Part shown: positions 1 to 6,627 of the stretch, one piece after another
How positions within the stretch are numbered: position 1 is the stretch's first letter
Layout: each line of letters starts with the position of its first letter
Position numbers and translations under genes: made by a program
The notes under the pieces: generated by a model
What the model saw: only the letters and a program-made list of their open reading frames with translations
What the model was told of the DNA's origin: nothing
The model's database searches: none
Source of the DNA: Brachybacterium epidermidis
Lineage (GTDB): Bacteria > Actinomycetota > Actinomycetes > Actinomycetales > Dermabacteraceae
Direction: 5' to 3'
Assembly (NCBI RefSeq): GCF_015209585.1
Contig: NZ_JADEYR010000022.1
Location: 1 to 32,230 of the forward strand
Length of the DNA stretch: 32,230 nt

Positions 1-100
1 ACATGGCGAGTGAGTCGTGTGAGTAGTGTAGGATATCTGATGGTCAGTGGTATCTTTATGTGCCGTAGTAGGTTTTTTTTTAGATGTGTATAAGAGAAAG
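1..100. other. Adapter-like, non-biological contig start
   Basis: The first 100 bases are far poorer in GC than everything that follows and carry a run of nine T (73-81). Bases 82-100 match the 19-base Nextera/Tn5 mosaic end (AGATGTGTATAAGAGACAG) at all but one position. Bases 26-57 also resemble, with several mismatches and small indels, the reverse complement of the Illumina P5 adapter (GTGTAG, then TGGTC, then GTATC). I read this as untrimmed, degraded library adapter. Genuine genomic sequence starts at about 101, inside dapE. Confidence 0.85.
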
Positions 101-919
101 GGGCGTGGGGGCGGCACCTGCGACATGAAGGGCGGGGTGGCCGTGCTGCTGAAGCTGGCCGTGGAGGCCGACGCCGCCCCCATGGACCTCACCTGGATCT
201 TCTACGACCATGAGGAGGTCGCCGCGGCCGACAACTCCCTCACCCGCATCGCCGCCGAGCACCCCGAGTACCTCGCCGGGGACTTCGCGATCCTCGGCGA
301 GCCCACCTCCGCCGGGGTCGAGGGCGGCTGCAAGGGCACCATGAAGCTCGCCGTCACCACCCGCGGTATCGCCGCGCACTCCGCCCGAGACTGGGTGGGG
401 GACAACGCCGTCCACAAGCTCGCCCCCGTGCTCGAGCGGCTGGCCGCCTACGAGGCGCGCCGCGCCGTCATCGACGGGCTCGAGTTCCGCGAGGCACTCA
501 ACGCCGTCGGCATCAGCGGCGGCATCGCCGGCAACGTGATCCCCGATCGCGCCCGCATCGACGTCAACTACCGCTTCGCTCCCGACACCACCATCGAGCA
601 GGCCGAGGCGCATGTGCGCGAGGTGCTGGCCGGCCTCGATGTCGACATCGAGGGGTTCGACGCCGCCGCCGGCGCCCTTCCCGGGCTGGACACGGCGCCC
701 GCCCGCGCCTTCCTGGAGGCCCTCGGCCAGGACGTGCGGGTCGATGCCAAGCAGGGCTGGACCGACGTGTCCCGCTTCGCCGCCCTGGGCACCCCCGCCG
801 TCAACTTCGGCCCCGGGGACCCGCTGCTGGCCCACACCGATGACGAGCACGTCCCGATCGAGGATCTGCACGCCTCTCTCGCCGCCCTGCGGCGCTTCCT
901 GACCTCGACAGCCGGCTGA
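101..919 (+). CDS. dapE: Succinyl-diaminopimelate desuccinylase DapE (5' partial)
   Basis: DapE is the M20-family metallohydrolase that splits N-succinyl-LL-2,6-diaminopimelate into succinate and LL-diaminopimelate, in the cytosolic route to lysine and peptidoglycan cross-links. The visible 272 codons start just before the first metal-binding motif (TCDMKGG). They continue through the catalytic and metal Glu pair (YDHEEVA), the metal Glu in LGEPTSAG, the dimerisation domain and the C-terminal His (LAHTDDEHV). About 80-100 N-terminal residues of the usual 350-380 are missing because the contig begins here. The open frame upstream of 101 runs into adapter sequence and should not be translated. 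The LOG gene follows 25 bp downstream, as expected for this locus in actinobacteria. Confidence 0.9.
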   Translation, partial: GRGGGTCDMKGGVAVLLKLAVEADAAPMDLTWIFYDHEEVAAADNSLTRIAAEHPEYLAGDFAILGEPTSAGVEGGCKGTMKLAVTTRGIAAHSARDWVGDNAVHKLAPVLERLAAYEARRAVIDGLEFREALNAVGISGGIAGNVIPDRARIDVNYRFAPDTTIEQAEAHVREVLAGLDVDIEGFDAAAGALPGLDTAPARAFLEALGQDVRVDAKQGWTDVSRFAALGTPAVNFGPGDPLLAHTDDEHVPIEDLHASLAALRRFLTSTAG

Positions 920-932
920 CGGGGCGGGCCGT

Positions 933-938
933 TACGCT
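933..938 (+). promoter_or_regulatory. -10 element for a leaderless LOG-family transcript
   Basis: TACGCT ends exactly 6 nt before the ATG at 945, so transcription would start at or next to the start codon. There is no Shine-Dalgarno sequence between them. The same hexamer and spacing precede the PHP gene at 8224. I see no clear -35. Confidence 0.6.
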
Positions 939-944
939 TCCCCC

Positions 945-1679
945 ATGAATCCGGAACGAGATCCGCACCGCAAGGGCCCCGTGACCCTCCGCGGCAGCCA
1001 GCGTCCCACCACCACCGCCGACCAGCGCCTGCTGGAGAAGGGCGGCTCGGCCGACTGGGTCCACTCCGACCCCTGGCGAGTGATGCGCATCCAGGCCGAG
1101 TTCGTCGAGGGCTTCGGGGCGCTCGCGGAGCTGGGCCCGGCGTTCTCCATCTTCGGTTCCGCCCGGGTGCGGGAGGGCCACCCGGACTACGAGTGCGCCC
1201 GCCAGATCGCGCGCGGCATCGTGGACATGGGGTACTCCGTGATCACCGGCGGTGGCCCCGGCATCATGGAGGCCGGCAACCGAGGTGCCCGCGAGGCCGG
1301 CGGCGTCTCCGTGGGGCTCGGCATCGAGCTGCCCCACGAGCAGGGCCTGAACGAGTACGTCGACCTCGGGGTCGACTTCCGGTACTTCTTCGTCCGCAAG
1401 ACGATGTTCGTGAAGTACTCCAGCGGGTTCATCGTGATGCCCGGCGGCTTCGGCACCTTCGACGAGCTGTTCGAGGCGCTGTGCCTGATGCAGACCCACA
1501 AGATCGAGATGTTCCCCGTCGTGCTGGTGGGCCGCTCCTACTGGCAGGGCCTGATCGACTGGCTCTCCGGCGCGGTCGCCGACGGCCGCATGATCGCCCC
1601 GACCGACGTGGACCTGATGCGCGTGGTGGACACCCCCGAGGAGGCCCTCGCGGTGCTGCAGGAGTTCACCGGCCGATGA
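945..1679 (+). CDS. LOG family protein (TIGR00730, cytokinin riboside 5'-monophosphate phosphoribohydrolase-like)
   Basis: This 244-residue Rossmann-fold protein was long annotated as a 'lysine decarboxylase'. Characterised relatives hydrolyse nucleoside 5'-monophosphates, including cytokinin ribotides, to a free base and ribose 5-phosphate. The diagnostic motif PGGFGTFDE is present, as is the upstream nucleotide-binding segment VITGGGPGIMEAGNRGA; together these form the active site. The charged N-terminal extension of about 60 residues before the fold is typical of actinobacterial members. The start is set by ATG 945, with a -10 hexamer 6 nt upstream. It is coupled to the next gene through an ATGA overlap at 1676-1679. 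The true bacterial substrate is not shown by the sequence. Confidence 0.9.
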   Translation: MNPERDPHRKGPVTLRGSQRPTTTADQRLLEKGGSADWVHSDPWRVMRIQAEFVEGFGALAELGPAFSIFGSARVREGHPDYECARQIARGIVDMGYSVITGGGPGIMEAGNRGAREAGGVSVGLGIELPHEQGLNEYVDLGVDFRYFFVRKTMFVKYSSGFIVMPGGFGTFDELFEALCLMQTHKIEMFPVVLVGRSYWQGLIDWLSGAVADGRMIAPTDVDLMRVVDTPEEALAVLQEFTGR

Positions 1680-1879
1680 CCGCTGTCAGCCCCATGGTGC
1701 TGCTCCTGCTGGGCGTCGCCGCTCTGGTGGCGGTGCTGATGGTGCTGGTCGCCACGGGCCGCCTGGGGCAGGGGATCGACCTGCCCCGCAGGCCCCGCGG
1801 CCCCCGTCGGCGGCGACGGCGGGCGGCCGCTTCCGGGACCGCTCAGGTCGATCGCGCGGGACCAGGTGCCGAGACCTGA
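1676..1879 (+). CDS. Small membrane protein with Arg-rich tail
   Basis: This 67-residue protein starts at an ATG overlapping the LOG stop codon (ATGA), so it is probably translationally coupled. Residues 5-26 (VSPMVLLLLGVAALVAVLMV region) form one transmembrane helix. A short linker and a very basic stretch (RRPRGPRRRRRR) follow, predicting a cytoplasmic positive tail. A small, often DivIVA-domain, membrane protein sits between the LOG and DUF3117 genes in many actinobacteria; this one is shorter and shows no coiled coil. I cannot give it a function. Confidence 0.65.
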   Translation: MTAVSPMVLLLLGVAALVAVLMVLVATGRLGQGIDLPRRPRGPRRRRRRAAASGTAQVDRAGPGAET

Positions 1880-1885
1880 GATAAT
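1880..1885 (+). promoter_or_regulatory. Possible -10 element for the DUF3117 gene
   Basis: GATAAT is a good match to TATAAT in otherwise GC-rich sequence, right after the stop codon of the small membrane gene. It would give a 5' leader of about 45 nt ending in a strong ribosome site (AGAGGAGG, 1926-1933) before the ATG at 1939. No -35 is obvious. Confidence 0.4.
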
Positions 1886-1938
1886 GGGCGGGTACGCGCG
1901 CTGACTGCCAGGGTCAGCGACATCTAGAGGAGGACACC

Positions 1939-2109
1939 ATGGCTGCTATGAAGCCGCGCACCGGAGACGGTCCGCTCGAGGTCGTGGAGGAGAGCCGCAG
2001 CATCATCATGCGGGTCCCGCTCGAGGGGGGCGGCCGACTGGTCGTCGAGATCGACGCGTCGGAGGCCGCGGCTCTGCGCGACGCCCTCGAGGGCGTCATC
2101 AAGGCCTGA
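1939..2109 (+). CDS. DUF3117 domain-containing protein
   Basis: This 56-residue protein is conserved throughout actinobacteria and begins MAAMKPRTGDGPLEV, the signature of DUF3117 (Rv1211 in M. tuberculosis). The core RVPLEGGGRLVVEI and the acidic/Ala-rich C-terminal helix (EAAALRDALEGVI) are also as in the family. The function is unknown. The start is secured by AGAGGAGG about 6 nt upstream. The gene ends 17 bp before a strong hairpin that probably ends the transcript. Confidence 0.92.
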   Translation: MAAMKPRTGDGPLEVVEESRSIIMRVPLEGGGRLVVEIDASEAAALRDALEGVIKA

Positions 2110-2126
2110 GGCACCAGCCCGGACGA

Positions 2127-2156
2127 ACGGCCCTGCACCACGAGGTGCGGGGCCGT
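2127..2156 (+). terminator. Hairpin terminator after the DUF3117 gene
   Basis: A 13-bp stem (ACGGCCCTGCACC with GGTGCGGGGCCGT, one G-T wobble) closes a 4-nt loop. No T-tract follows, which is common for actinobacterial terminators. It lies between convergent genes and could also stop the O-methyltransferase transcript coming from the other side. Confidence 0.7.
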
Positions 2157-2194
2157 CGTGCATCCCGGTGGCGGCGCTGATCAGGCGTGAGGTG

Positions 2195-2848
2195 TCAGGG
2201 ACGCAGCACCGCCGCCAGCACGCCGTCGCCGCTGCCGGTCAGCGCGGAGACCAGGTCCTCGGACTCCGCGACCGCCCGCAGCACCGCCCGCACCGACTGG
2301 GTGGTGGCATCACGTGCGGCCGGGTCCGCCACCCGGTCGTGGTAGAGGGCGTGCGGGATCACCAGCACGCCGCCCGGGCGCAGCAGTCGCCGGGCATGCT
2401 CCAGCAGGTCCAGGGCGTGCGGCAGGTGTGCTGGGAAGCTCACCAGGTCGTAGGCGTGATCGGTGAGGCGCCCGATCACCTCGCGCGGGTTCCCGGCGAT
2501 GGTCCGCACCCGCGGAGAGCGGATCTGCGCCTCTGCGAAGGACTCGCGGGCCGCACGCTGGTTCTCCACCTCAGGGTCGATGGTGGTGAGCACGCCGTCG
2601 GGGTGCATGCCCGAGAGCAGGTACAGCGACCCCACGCCGCTGCCGGTGCCGATCTCCACCGCAGCACGGGCGTTGACCGAGGCCGCCAGCAGGCGCATCA
2701 GCGCGCCCGCGCCCGGCAGCACCGGGGGAGCGCCCAGCTCGTGACCGCGCTCACGGGCACGCGCGAGCACGCCCTCGTCGGCGAAGAGCTCGGTCTCCTC
2801 GACGAACTCCTCGGCGTGGGCCCAGCCGGCCACTTTTCCCGATGCCAT
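2195..2848 (-). CDS. O-methyltransferase (class I SAM-dependent)
   Basis: This 217-residue protein is of the catechol O-methyltransferase-like family 3 type. The SAM-binding motif I is VEIGTGSGVGSLYLL, followed by the acidic end of strand 2 (TTIDPEVENQ) and the post-motif region LRPGGVLVIPHAL. In M. tuberculosis the homologue (Rv1220c) sits next to sigE. The start is the ATG at 2848: GGAGGAGA lies at the right distance upstream. An in-frame ATG at 2863 is part of that ribosome site and is not the start. The substrate is unknown. It is transcribed divergently from tatB. Confidence 0.85.
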   Translation of the reverse strand: MASGKVAGWAHAEEFVEETELFADEGVLARARERGHELGAPPVLPGAGALMRLLAASVNARAAVEIGTGSGVGSLYLLSGMHPDGVLTTIDPEVENQRAARESFAEAQIRSPRVRTIAGNPREVIGRLTDHAYDLVSFPAHLPHALDLLEHARRLLRPGGVLVIPHALYHDRVADPAARDATTQSVRAVLRAVAESEDLVSALTGSGDGVLAAVLRP

Positions 2849-2881
2849 CGGTGTCTCCTCCATTCGGGGACGGATCAGCTC

Positions 2882-2940
2882 AGGGTACGTCAGGCGCGGC
2901 GTCCCTCGCGCACCGGGGGGCCAGTCGCCTCTGCCATAAT
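2882..2940. promoter_or_regulatory. Divergent promoter region, O-methyltransferase / tatB
   Basis: On the minus strand TACCCT (2887-2882) could be the -10 of the methyltransferase, giving a leader of about 27 nt that contains the ribosome site. On the plus strand CATAAT (2935-2940) could be the -10 of tatB, with a leader of about 68 nt. Neither has a convincing -35. Confidence 0.35.
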
Positions 2941-3014
2941 GAACCGGCAGTATCGCGCCGCACGGGCGTGAGCGAGCGAGGTCGGCGCAGCGCCGGCCGG
3001 GAACGGGTGGCAGC

Positions 3015-3437
3015 GTGAGCTTTCTGGGTCTGAGCGGTTGGGAGCCCCTCGTCCTGCTGCTGATCTTCCTGATCATCATCGGCCCGCAGCGACTGCCCGA
3101 GTACACCCGCAACATCGTGCGCTGGGTGCGCGATGTGCGCCGCTGGGTGGAGGACTCCCGCGCCACGGTCGAGGACGAGATGGGCATCGCCATCGACGAC
3201 CTGCGCAAGTACGATCCGCGCCAGTACGATCCGCGCCGCATCATCCGCGAGGCCTGGGGCGACACCGACATCGAGGACATCCTGCCCTCCAAGGAGGCCA
3301 TGAGCGTGGCCGGTGGCGCGACCGCCGGGGCGGCCGTCTCCCGCAGCAGCTCCCGCAGCTCCAAGGGCGGCGGCTCGAAGAAGGCGACGAAGAACGAGGG
3401 CCCGAAGCGGGCGCCCTTCGACCCCGAGGCCACCTGA
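3015..3437 (+). CDS. tatB: Sec-independent protein translocase TatB
   Basis: TatB is the membrane subunit that, with TatC, receives folded twin-arginine preproteins. The 140-residue product has a short N-terminal membrane helix (PLVLLLIFLIIIGPQRLPEY). The family hinge GPQRLP follows, then an amphipathic helix (RNIVRWVRDVRRWVED) and a charged, low-complexity C-terminus rich in Ser, Gly and Lys. The length and the GPxRLPEY hinge favour TatB over TatA. The start is GTG 3015; its ribosome site is weak (GGTGGCAG). Its position beside the O-methyltransferase corresponds to the M. tuberculosis sigE-tatB region, but without sigE. The stop codon lies inside an 18-bp tandem repeat. Confidence 0.85.
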   Translation: MSFLGLSGWEPLVLLLIFLIIIGPQRLPEYTRNIVRWVRDVRRWVEDSRATVEDEMGIAIDDLRKYDPRQYDPRRIIREAWGDTDIEDILPSKEAMSVAGGATAGAAVSRSSSRSSKGGGSKKATKNEGPKRAPFDPEAT

Positions 3438-3484
3438 GACCCCGTGCCCACCTGAGCTCCCGTGGCCACCTGAGCGCCCGGTGC
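3431..3484 (+). repeat. Three 18-bp tandem repeats, each with an in-frame stop
   Basis: Three degenerate copies start at 3431, 3449 and 3467 with exactly 18-bp spacing. Each starts CACCTGAG and continues with a C-rich half (CCCGTG-like). The period is a multiple of three, so the TGA in each copy is in the tatB frame; the first (3435-3437) is the actual stop. Confidence 0.8.
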
Positions 3485-3498
3485 ACGGTCCCCGGGGC

Positions 3499-4644
3499 TC
3501 AGCGCCCTCCGGAGACCGACAGCGGCAGCTTCATCCCTCCCAGCCCGCGCGGCTGATGCGTCAGGGCACGCGCGATGCGGATCAGTTCCGCCGCTGCCGG
3601 GGAGTCGCGCTCCGCCAGCACCCGCGGCCCGCCCGCATCCGCGCCCTCGCGCAGTGCTGGCTCCACCGCCCCCCGCCCCACCACCCGCCCCCGGCGCCTC
3701 CCGGCCCCGGCGCGGGTCCGCGCCACCCGGTCCCCGCCGCCGCGGCCGAACACGTCCATCACCGTGCCGTCCGGCAGCGTGAGCCCGGCCATGTTCTCCA
3801 CCACCCCGGCGATCTCCTGGCCCGTCGCCGTCGCGAGTGACCCCACGCGCTCGGCGACCGCGGCGGCGGACTGCTGCGGGGTGGTCACCACCAGCATCTT
3901 CGCCCCCGGCAGCAGCTGCGCCACCGAGATCGCCACATCACCGGTGCCCGGAGGCAGATCCAGCAGCAGCACGTCCAGGTCGCCCCAGTAGACGTCCGAG
4001 GCGAACTGCTCGATCGCTCGGTGCATCTTCGGGCCGCGCCCCCCCACCGCCTGCCCCTCCGGCACGAACATGCCGATGCTCATCACCGCCACGCCGTGCG
4101 CCTGCGGCGGCATCAGCAGGTCCGAGACCTTGGTGGGCTGCTCGGTGATGCCGAACATGCCGGGCATCGAGAAGCCGTGGATGTCCGCGTCGATCACCCC
4201 TACCCGCAGCCCCTGCGCGGCCATCGCCGCGGCCAGGTTCGCGGTCACGGTGGACTTGCCCACCCCACCCTTGCCGGAGGACACAGCGAAGATGCGGGTG
4301 AGCGAGCCCTCCTTGTTGAAGGGGATCTGGCGGCGGCCCTGCCGCAGGCGCGAGGTGAGCTCGCGGCGCTGCTCCTCGCTCATCGCCCGGGAGTCCACCT
4401 CCACCCGTGACAGGCCCGGCACGGTGGCAGCGGCCTCGGCCGTCTCCCGCTCGATGCGGTCCCGCATGGGGCAGCCCTCGATGGTCACCAGCACCTGCAC
4501 CCGGGCCACGCCCTCGGCGTCCACGGTGATCTCGTCGACCATCCCCAGGTCCGTGATGGGCTGGTGGATCTCGGGATCCATCACCCCGCCGAGCGCCTCG
4601 CGGATCTTCTCGACGCGCTCGTCATGGGAGTGCTGCGTGGTCAC
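3499..4644 (-). CDS. mrp: Mrp/NBP35 family iron-sulfur cluster carrier ATPase
   Basis: This 381-residue P-loop ATPase (Mrp/ApbC) is expected to hold and transfer [4Fe-4S] clusters to apoproteins in the cytosol. A MIP18/DUF59 domain covers about residues 10-85 (VMDPEIHQPITDLGMV, then EGCPMRDRIE). The deviant Walker A SSGKGGVGKST, the switch VIDADIHG and the motif LDLPPGTGD follow. GTG 4644 is taken as start because it forms a GTGA overlap with the natural stop expected for the upstream gene. It is last in the operon pepP, MgtE-like, DUF1003, mrp. Residues about 309-327 (3664-3722) lose all family similarity while keeping the length, and are Arg/Gly-rich; I suspect base-calling errors there. 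Confidence 0.9.
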   Translation of the reverse strand: MTTQHSHDERVEKIREALGGVMDPEIHQPITDLGMVDEITVDAEGVARVQVLVTIEGCPMRDRIERETAEAAATVPGLSRVEVDSRAMSEEQRRELTSRLRQGRRQIPFNKEGSLTRIFAVSSGKGGVGKSTVTANLAAAMAAQGLRVGVIDADIHGFSMPGMFGITEQPTKVSDLLMPPQAHGVAVMSIGMFVPEGQAVGGRGPKMHRAIEQFASDVYWGDLDVLLLDLPPGTGDVAISVAQLLPGAKMLVVTTPQQSAAAVAERVGSLATATGQEIAGVVENMAGLTLPDGTVMDVFGRGGGDRVARTRAGAGRRRGRVVGRGAVEPALREGADAGGPRVLAERDSPAAAELIRIARALTHQPRGLGGMKLPLSVSGGR

Positions 4645-5317
4645 GGCTGCTCGGGCTCCTCAGGGGCGGTGTGGGTGGAGGGGGCGGTGTGGGTGGAGGG
4701 GCGGAGGGTCGGCGCGGCGGAAGGGGTCGACTGTGCAGAGGGGCGGCGCCGGAGCGCTCCGCGAGGGCCGCCGTGACCTCCTCGCGCAGCACGGCGCGCA
4801 GCTGCGCGAGGTCCTGCTGCTCCCGTTCGCGGCCCTCCTCGAGCTCCTCGAGCAGGTCCCGCAGCTCGCTGCGGACGTAGTCGCGGGTGGCCACGTCGTT
4901 CAGGGCGATGCGCAGCGAGGCGATCTCCCGGGTGATGAAGTCGGTGGTGGCGTGATTGCGCTCGTTGGACTGGCGGTCCTGCTCGGCCTGCACGCGGTCG
5001 CGGTCGTCCTGCCGGTTCTGCGCCAGCAGCAGCAGGGGAGCGGCGTAGGAGGCCTGCAGCGACAGGATCAGCGTGAGCAGCGTGAAGTTCAGCGCCCGCG
5101 GATCGAACTGGGCCGACTCCGGCATCACCGAGTTCCAGGTCAGCCACACCGCGCAGAAGATCGTCATGCCCACCAGGAAGGCGGGCGTGCCCATCATCCG
5201 CGCGAAGGCCTCCGCGCCGCGACCGAAGGCGTCGCCGCGCAGGGGGTTGTGCCAGCGCGGGGAGCGGCGGGGCGAGGGATCGTCGAGAGGGGGAGGGGTG
5301 TGCTCGGCCATGGTCAC
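4622..5317 (-). CDS. DUF1003 domain membrane protein (C-terminal frame doubtful)
   Basis: As read, this is a 231-residue protein. It has two membrane helices (about 44-60, AFLVGMTIFCAVWLTW, and about 77-97, FTLLTLILSLQASYAAPLLLL). The conserved DUF1003 core follows (LAQNRQDDRDRVQAEQDRQS), then a coiled-coil-like acidic tail (RSELRDLLEELEEGREREQQ). The function of the family is unknown. The GTG start at 5317 overlaps the stop of the upstream gene (GTGA). The last ~45 residues are Pro-rich and run 23 nt into mrp. One missing base near 4730-4745 would instead end the protein with STHTAPEEPEQP at 4641, a GTGA overlap with mrp like the other junctions in this operon. Confidence 0.82.
   Translation of the reverse strand: MTMAEHTPPPLDDPSPRRSPRWHNPLRGDAFGRGAEAFARMMGTPAFLVGMTIFCAVWLTWNSVMPESAQFDPRALNFTLLTLILSLQASYAAPLLLLAQNRQDDRDRVQAEQDRQSNERNHATTDFITREIASLRIALNDVATRDYVRSELRDLLEELEEGREREQQDLAQLRAVLREEVTAALAERSGAAPLHSRPLPPRRPSAPPPTPPPPPTPPLRSPSSRDHAALP
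4663..4698. repeat. Two perfect 18-bp tandem repeats
   Basis: GGGGCGGTGTGGGTGGAG occurs twice in direct succession (4663-4680 and 4681-4698), with a partial third copy after it. It lies in the tail of the DUF1003 gene. In the alternative frame it encodes the repeated peptide STHTAP, in the annotated frame a Pro/Thr run. Confidence 0.85.
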
Positions 5318-6627
5318 GTCCTCTCGGTTCCGCGCGCGATCTCGGACAGGTCGATCTGACCGGTGGTGACGGGGGGCTCGTCCTGCTCACGCCAGTCGTC
5401 CGGCAGCACGTGGTCCAGCACGTCGTCCACCGTGACCGCCCCCAGCAGGTGGCCGTTCTCGTCCACCACCGGGATCGACACCAGGTTGTAGGTGGCCATC
5501 TCGCGGGTGACCTCCGACAGCGGGCTCGACGGGGAGACCACCACGCGGTCGGAGTCCAGGATCTCTCCCACCGAGCGGTCCGGCCGCTCCCGCAGCAGCA
5601 GCTGGAAGTGGACGATGCCCAGCAGGCGCCCCGTCGGGGTCTCCAGCGGTGCACGGCACACGTGCACCGTGGAGGCCAGTGCCGCATGCACCTCCTCGCG
5701 GCTGATCATCGCCAGGCAGTGCGCCACCGAGGTCTCCGGGGCCACGATCAGCGGCTCCGTGGTCATCATGCCGCCGGCGGTGTACACGTCGTAGGCGAGC
5801 AGACGACGGACGTCCTCCGCCTCCTCCGGCTCCATCAGGTCCAGCAGGCTCTCGGCCACCGCATCCGGCAGCTCCTGCATCAGGTCCGCGGCATCATCGG
5901 GGTCCATCTCGTCCAGCACGTCCGCGGCGCGCTTGGCCTCCAGCCCGGTGATCATCTCCACCCGGGTGTCCTCGGGCAGCTCCTCCAGCACGTCCGCGAG
6001 TCGCTCGTCGGCCAGCTCCCCGGCCAGCTCGATGCGCCGCTTGGCGTCCAGCTCCTGCATGATCTCCGCGAGGTCCGCGGGATTGAGGTCCTGGTAGGAG
6101 GCCGCCAGCAGCGCGGCGGACTGCTCCGCCTGCGTGCCGTACAGCCCGGTCACCTCGGACACCCCCACGGTGAGGGTCTCCCCGCGGGACATCAGGCGGC
6201 TCAGCGAGCCACCCTTGCGTAGCCGGCGCACGTGCAGGCGGGACAGCTCCCACTCGCGCTGCCGGTTGCGGTCCAGGGCGATGTCCTCCACCGTGGCCTC
6301 ACCGGAGCCATCGTTAAGGGTCACCACGCGGTCCAGCAGATCCCCGATCACCAGCAGCTCCCCGGCCCGCTTCTCGAAGCGGCGCACGTTCAGCAGGCCC
6401 GTGGAGATCACCTGGCCGGGATTGATGGAGGTGACCCGGGTGATCGGCAGGAACACCCGGCGCTTGCCGCCCACCTCCACCACGAAGCCCACCGCGCGGG
6501 CCGAGGTGCGCGGCTGGGGGACCACCACCACGTCGCGGATCTTCGCCACCGCGTCCCCGAGGGGATCGAAGACGGCGGTGCCGGCGAGACGGGCGGCGTA
6601 GAAGCGCTGGTGCGGGTTGGAGCTCAC
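5314..6627 (-). CDS. PRC-barrel / MgtE N-domain / CBS protein
   Basis: This 437-residue soluble protein resembles Rv1232c of M. tuberculosis. It begins with a PRC-barrel-like domain (about 10-95, AGTAVFDPLGDAVAKIRDVVV) and a second similar segment. The MgtE intracellular N-domain follows: helical repeats such as DLAEIMQELDAKRR, ADVLEELPEDTRVEM and DAADLMQELPDAVAE. A pair of CBS domains comes last (GGMMTTEPLIV and LVSIPVVDENGHLLGAVTVDDVLDHV). There is no MgtE channel domain, so it is probably a regulator or sensor rather than a Mg2+ transporter. The start is GTG 6627, which overlaps the pepP stop (GTGA). In-frame sequence further upstream is antisense to pepP codons and does not belong. Confidence 0.88.
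   Translation of the reverse strand: MSSNPHQRFYAARLAGTAVFDPLGDAVAKIRDVVVVPQPRTSARAVGFVVEVGGKRRVFLPITRVTSINPGQVISTGLLNVRRFEKRAGELLVIGDLLDRVVTLNDGSGEATVEDIALDRNRQREWELSRLHVRRLRKGGSLSRLMSRGETLTVGVSEVTGLYGTQAEQSAALLAASYQDLNPADLAEIMQELDAKRRIELAGELADERLADVLEELPEDTRVEMITGLEAKRAADVLDEMDPDDAADLMQELPDAVAESLLDLMEPEEAEDVRRLLAYDVYTAGGMMTTEPLIVAPETSVAHCLAMISREEVHAALASTVHVCRAPLETPTGRLLGIVHFQLLLRERPDRSVGEILDSDRVVVSPSSPLSEVTREMATYNLVSIPVVDENGHLLGAVTVDDVLDHVLPDDWREQDEPPVTTGQIDLSEIARGTERT

Noticed and set aside
2849..3469. N-terminal extension of the O-methyltransferase frame upstream of 2848
   Set aside because: It is antisense to tatB, and the ribosome site GGAGGAGA fixes the start at 2848; the ATG at 2863 lies within that site.
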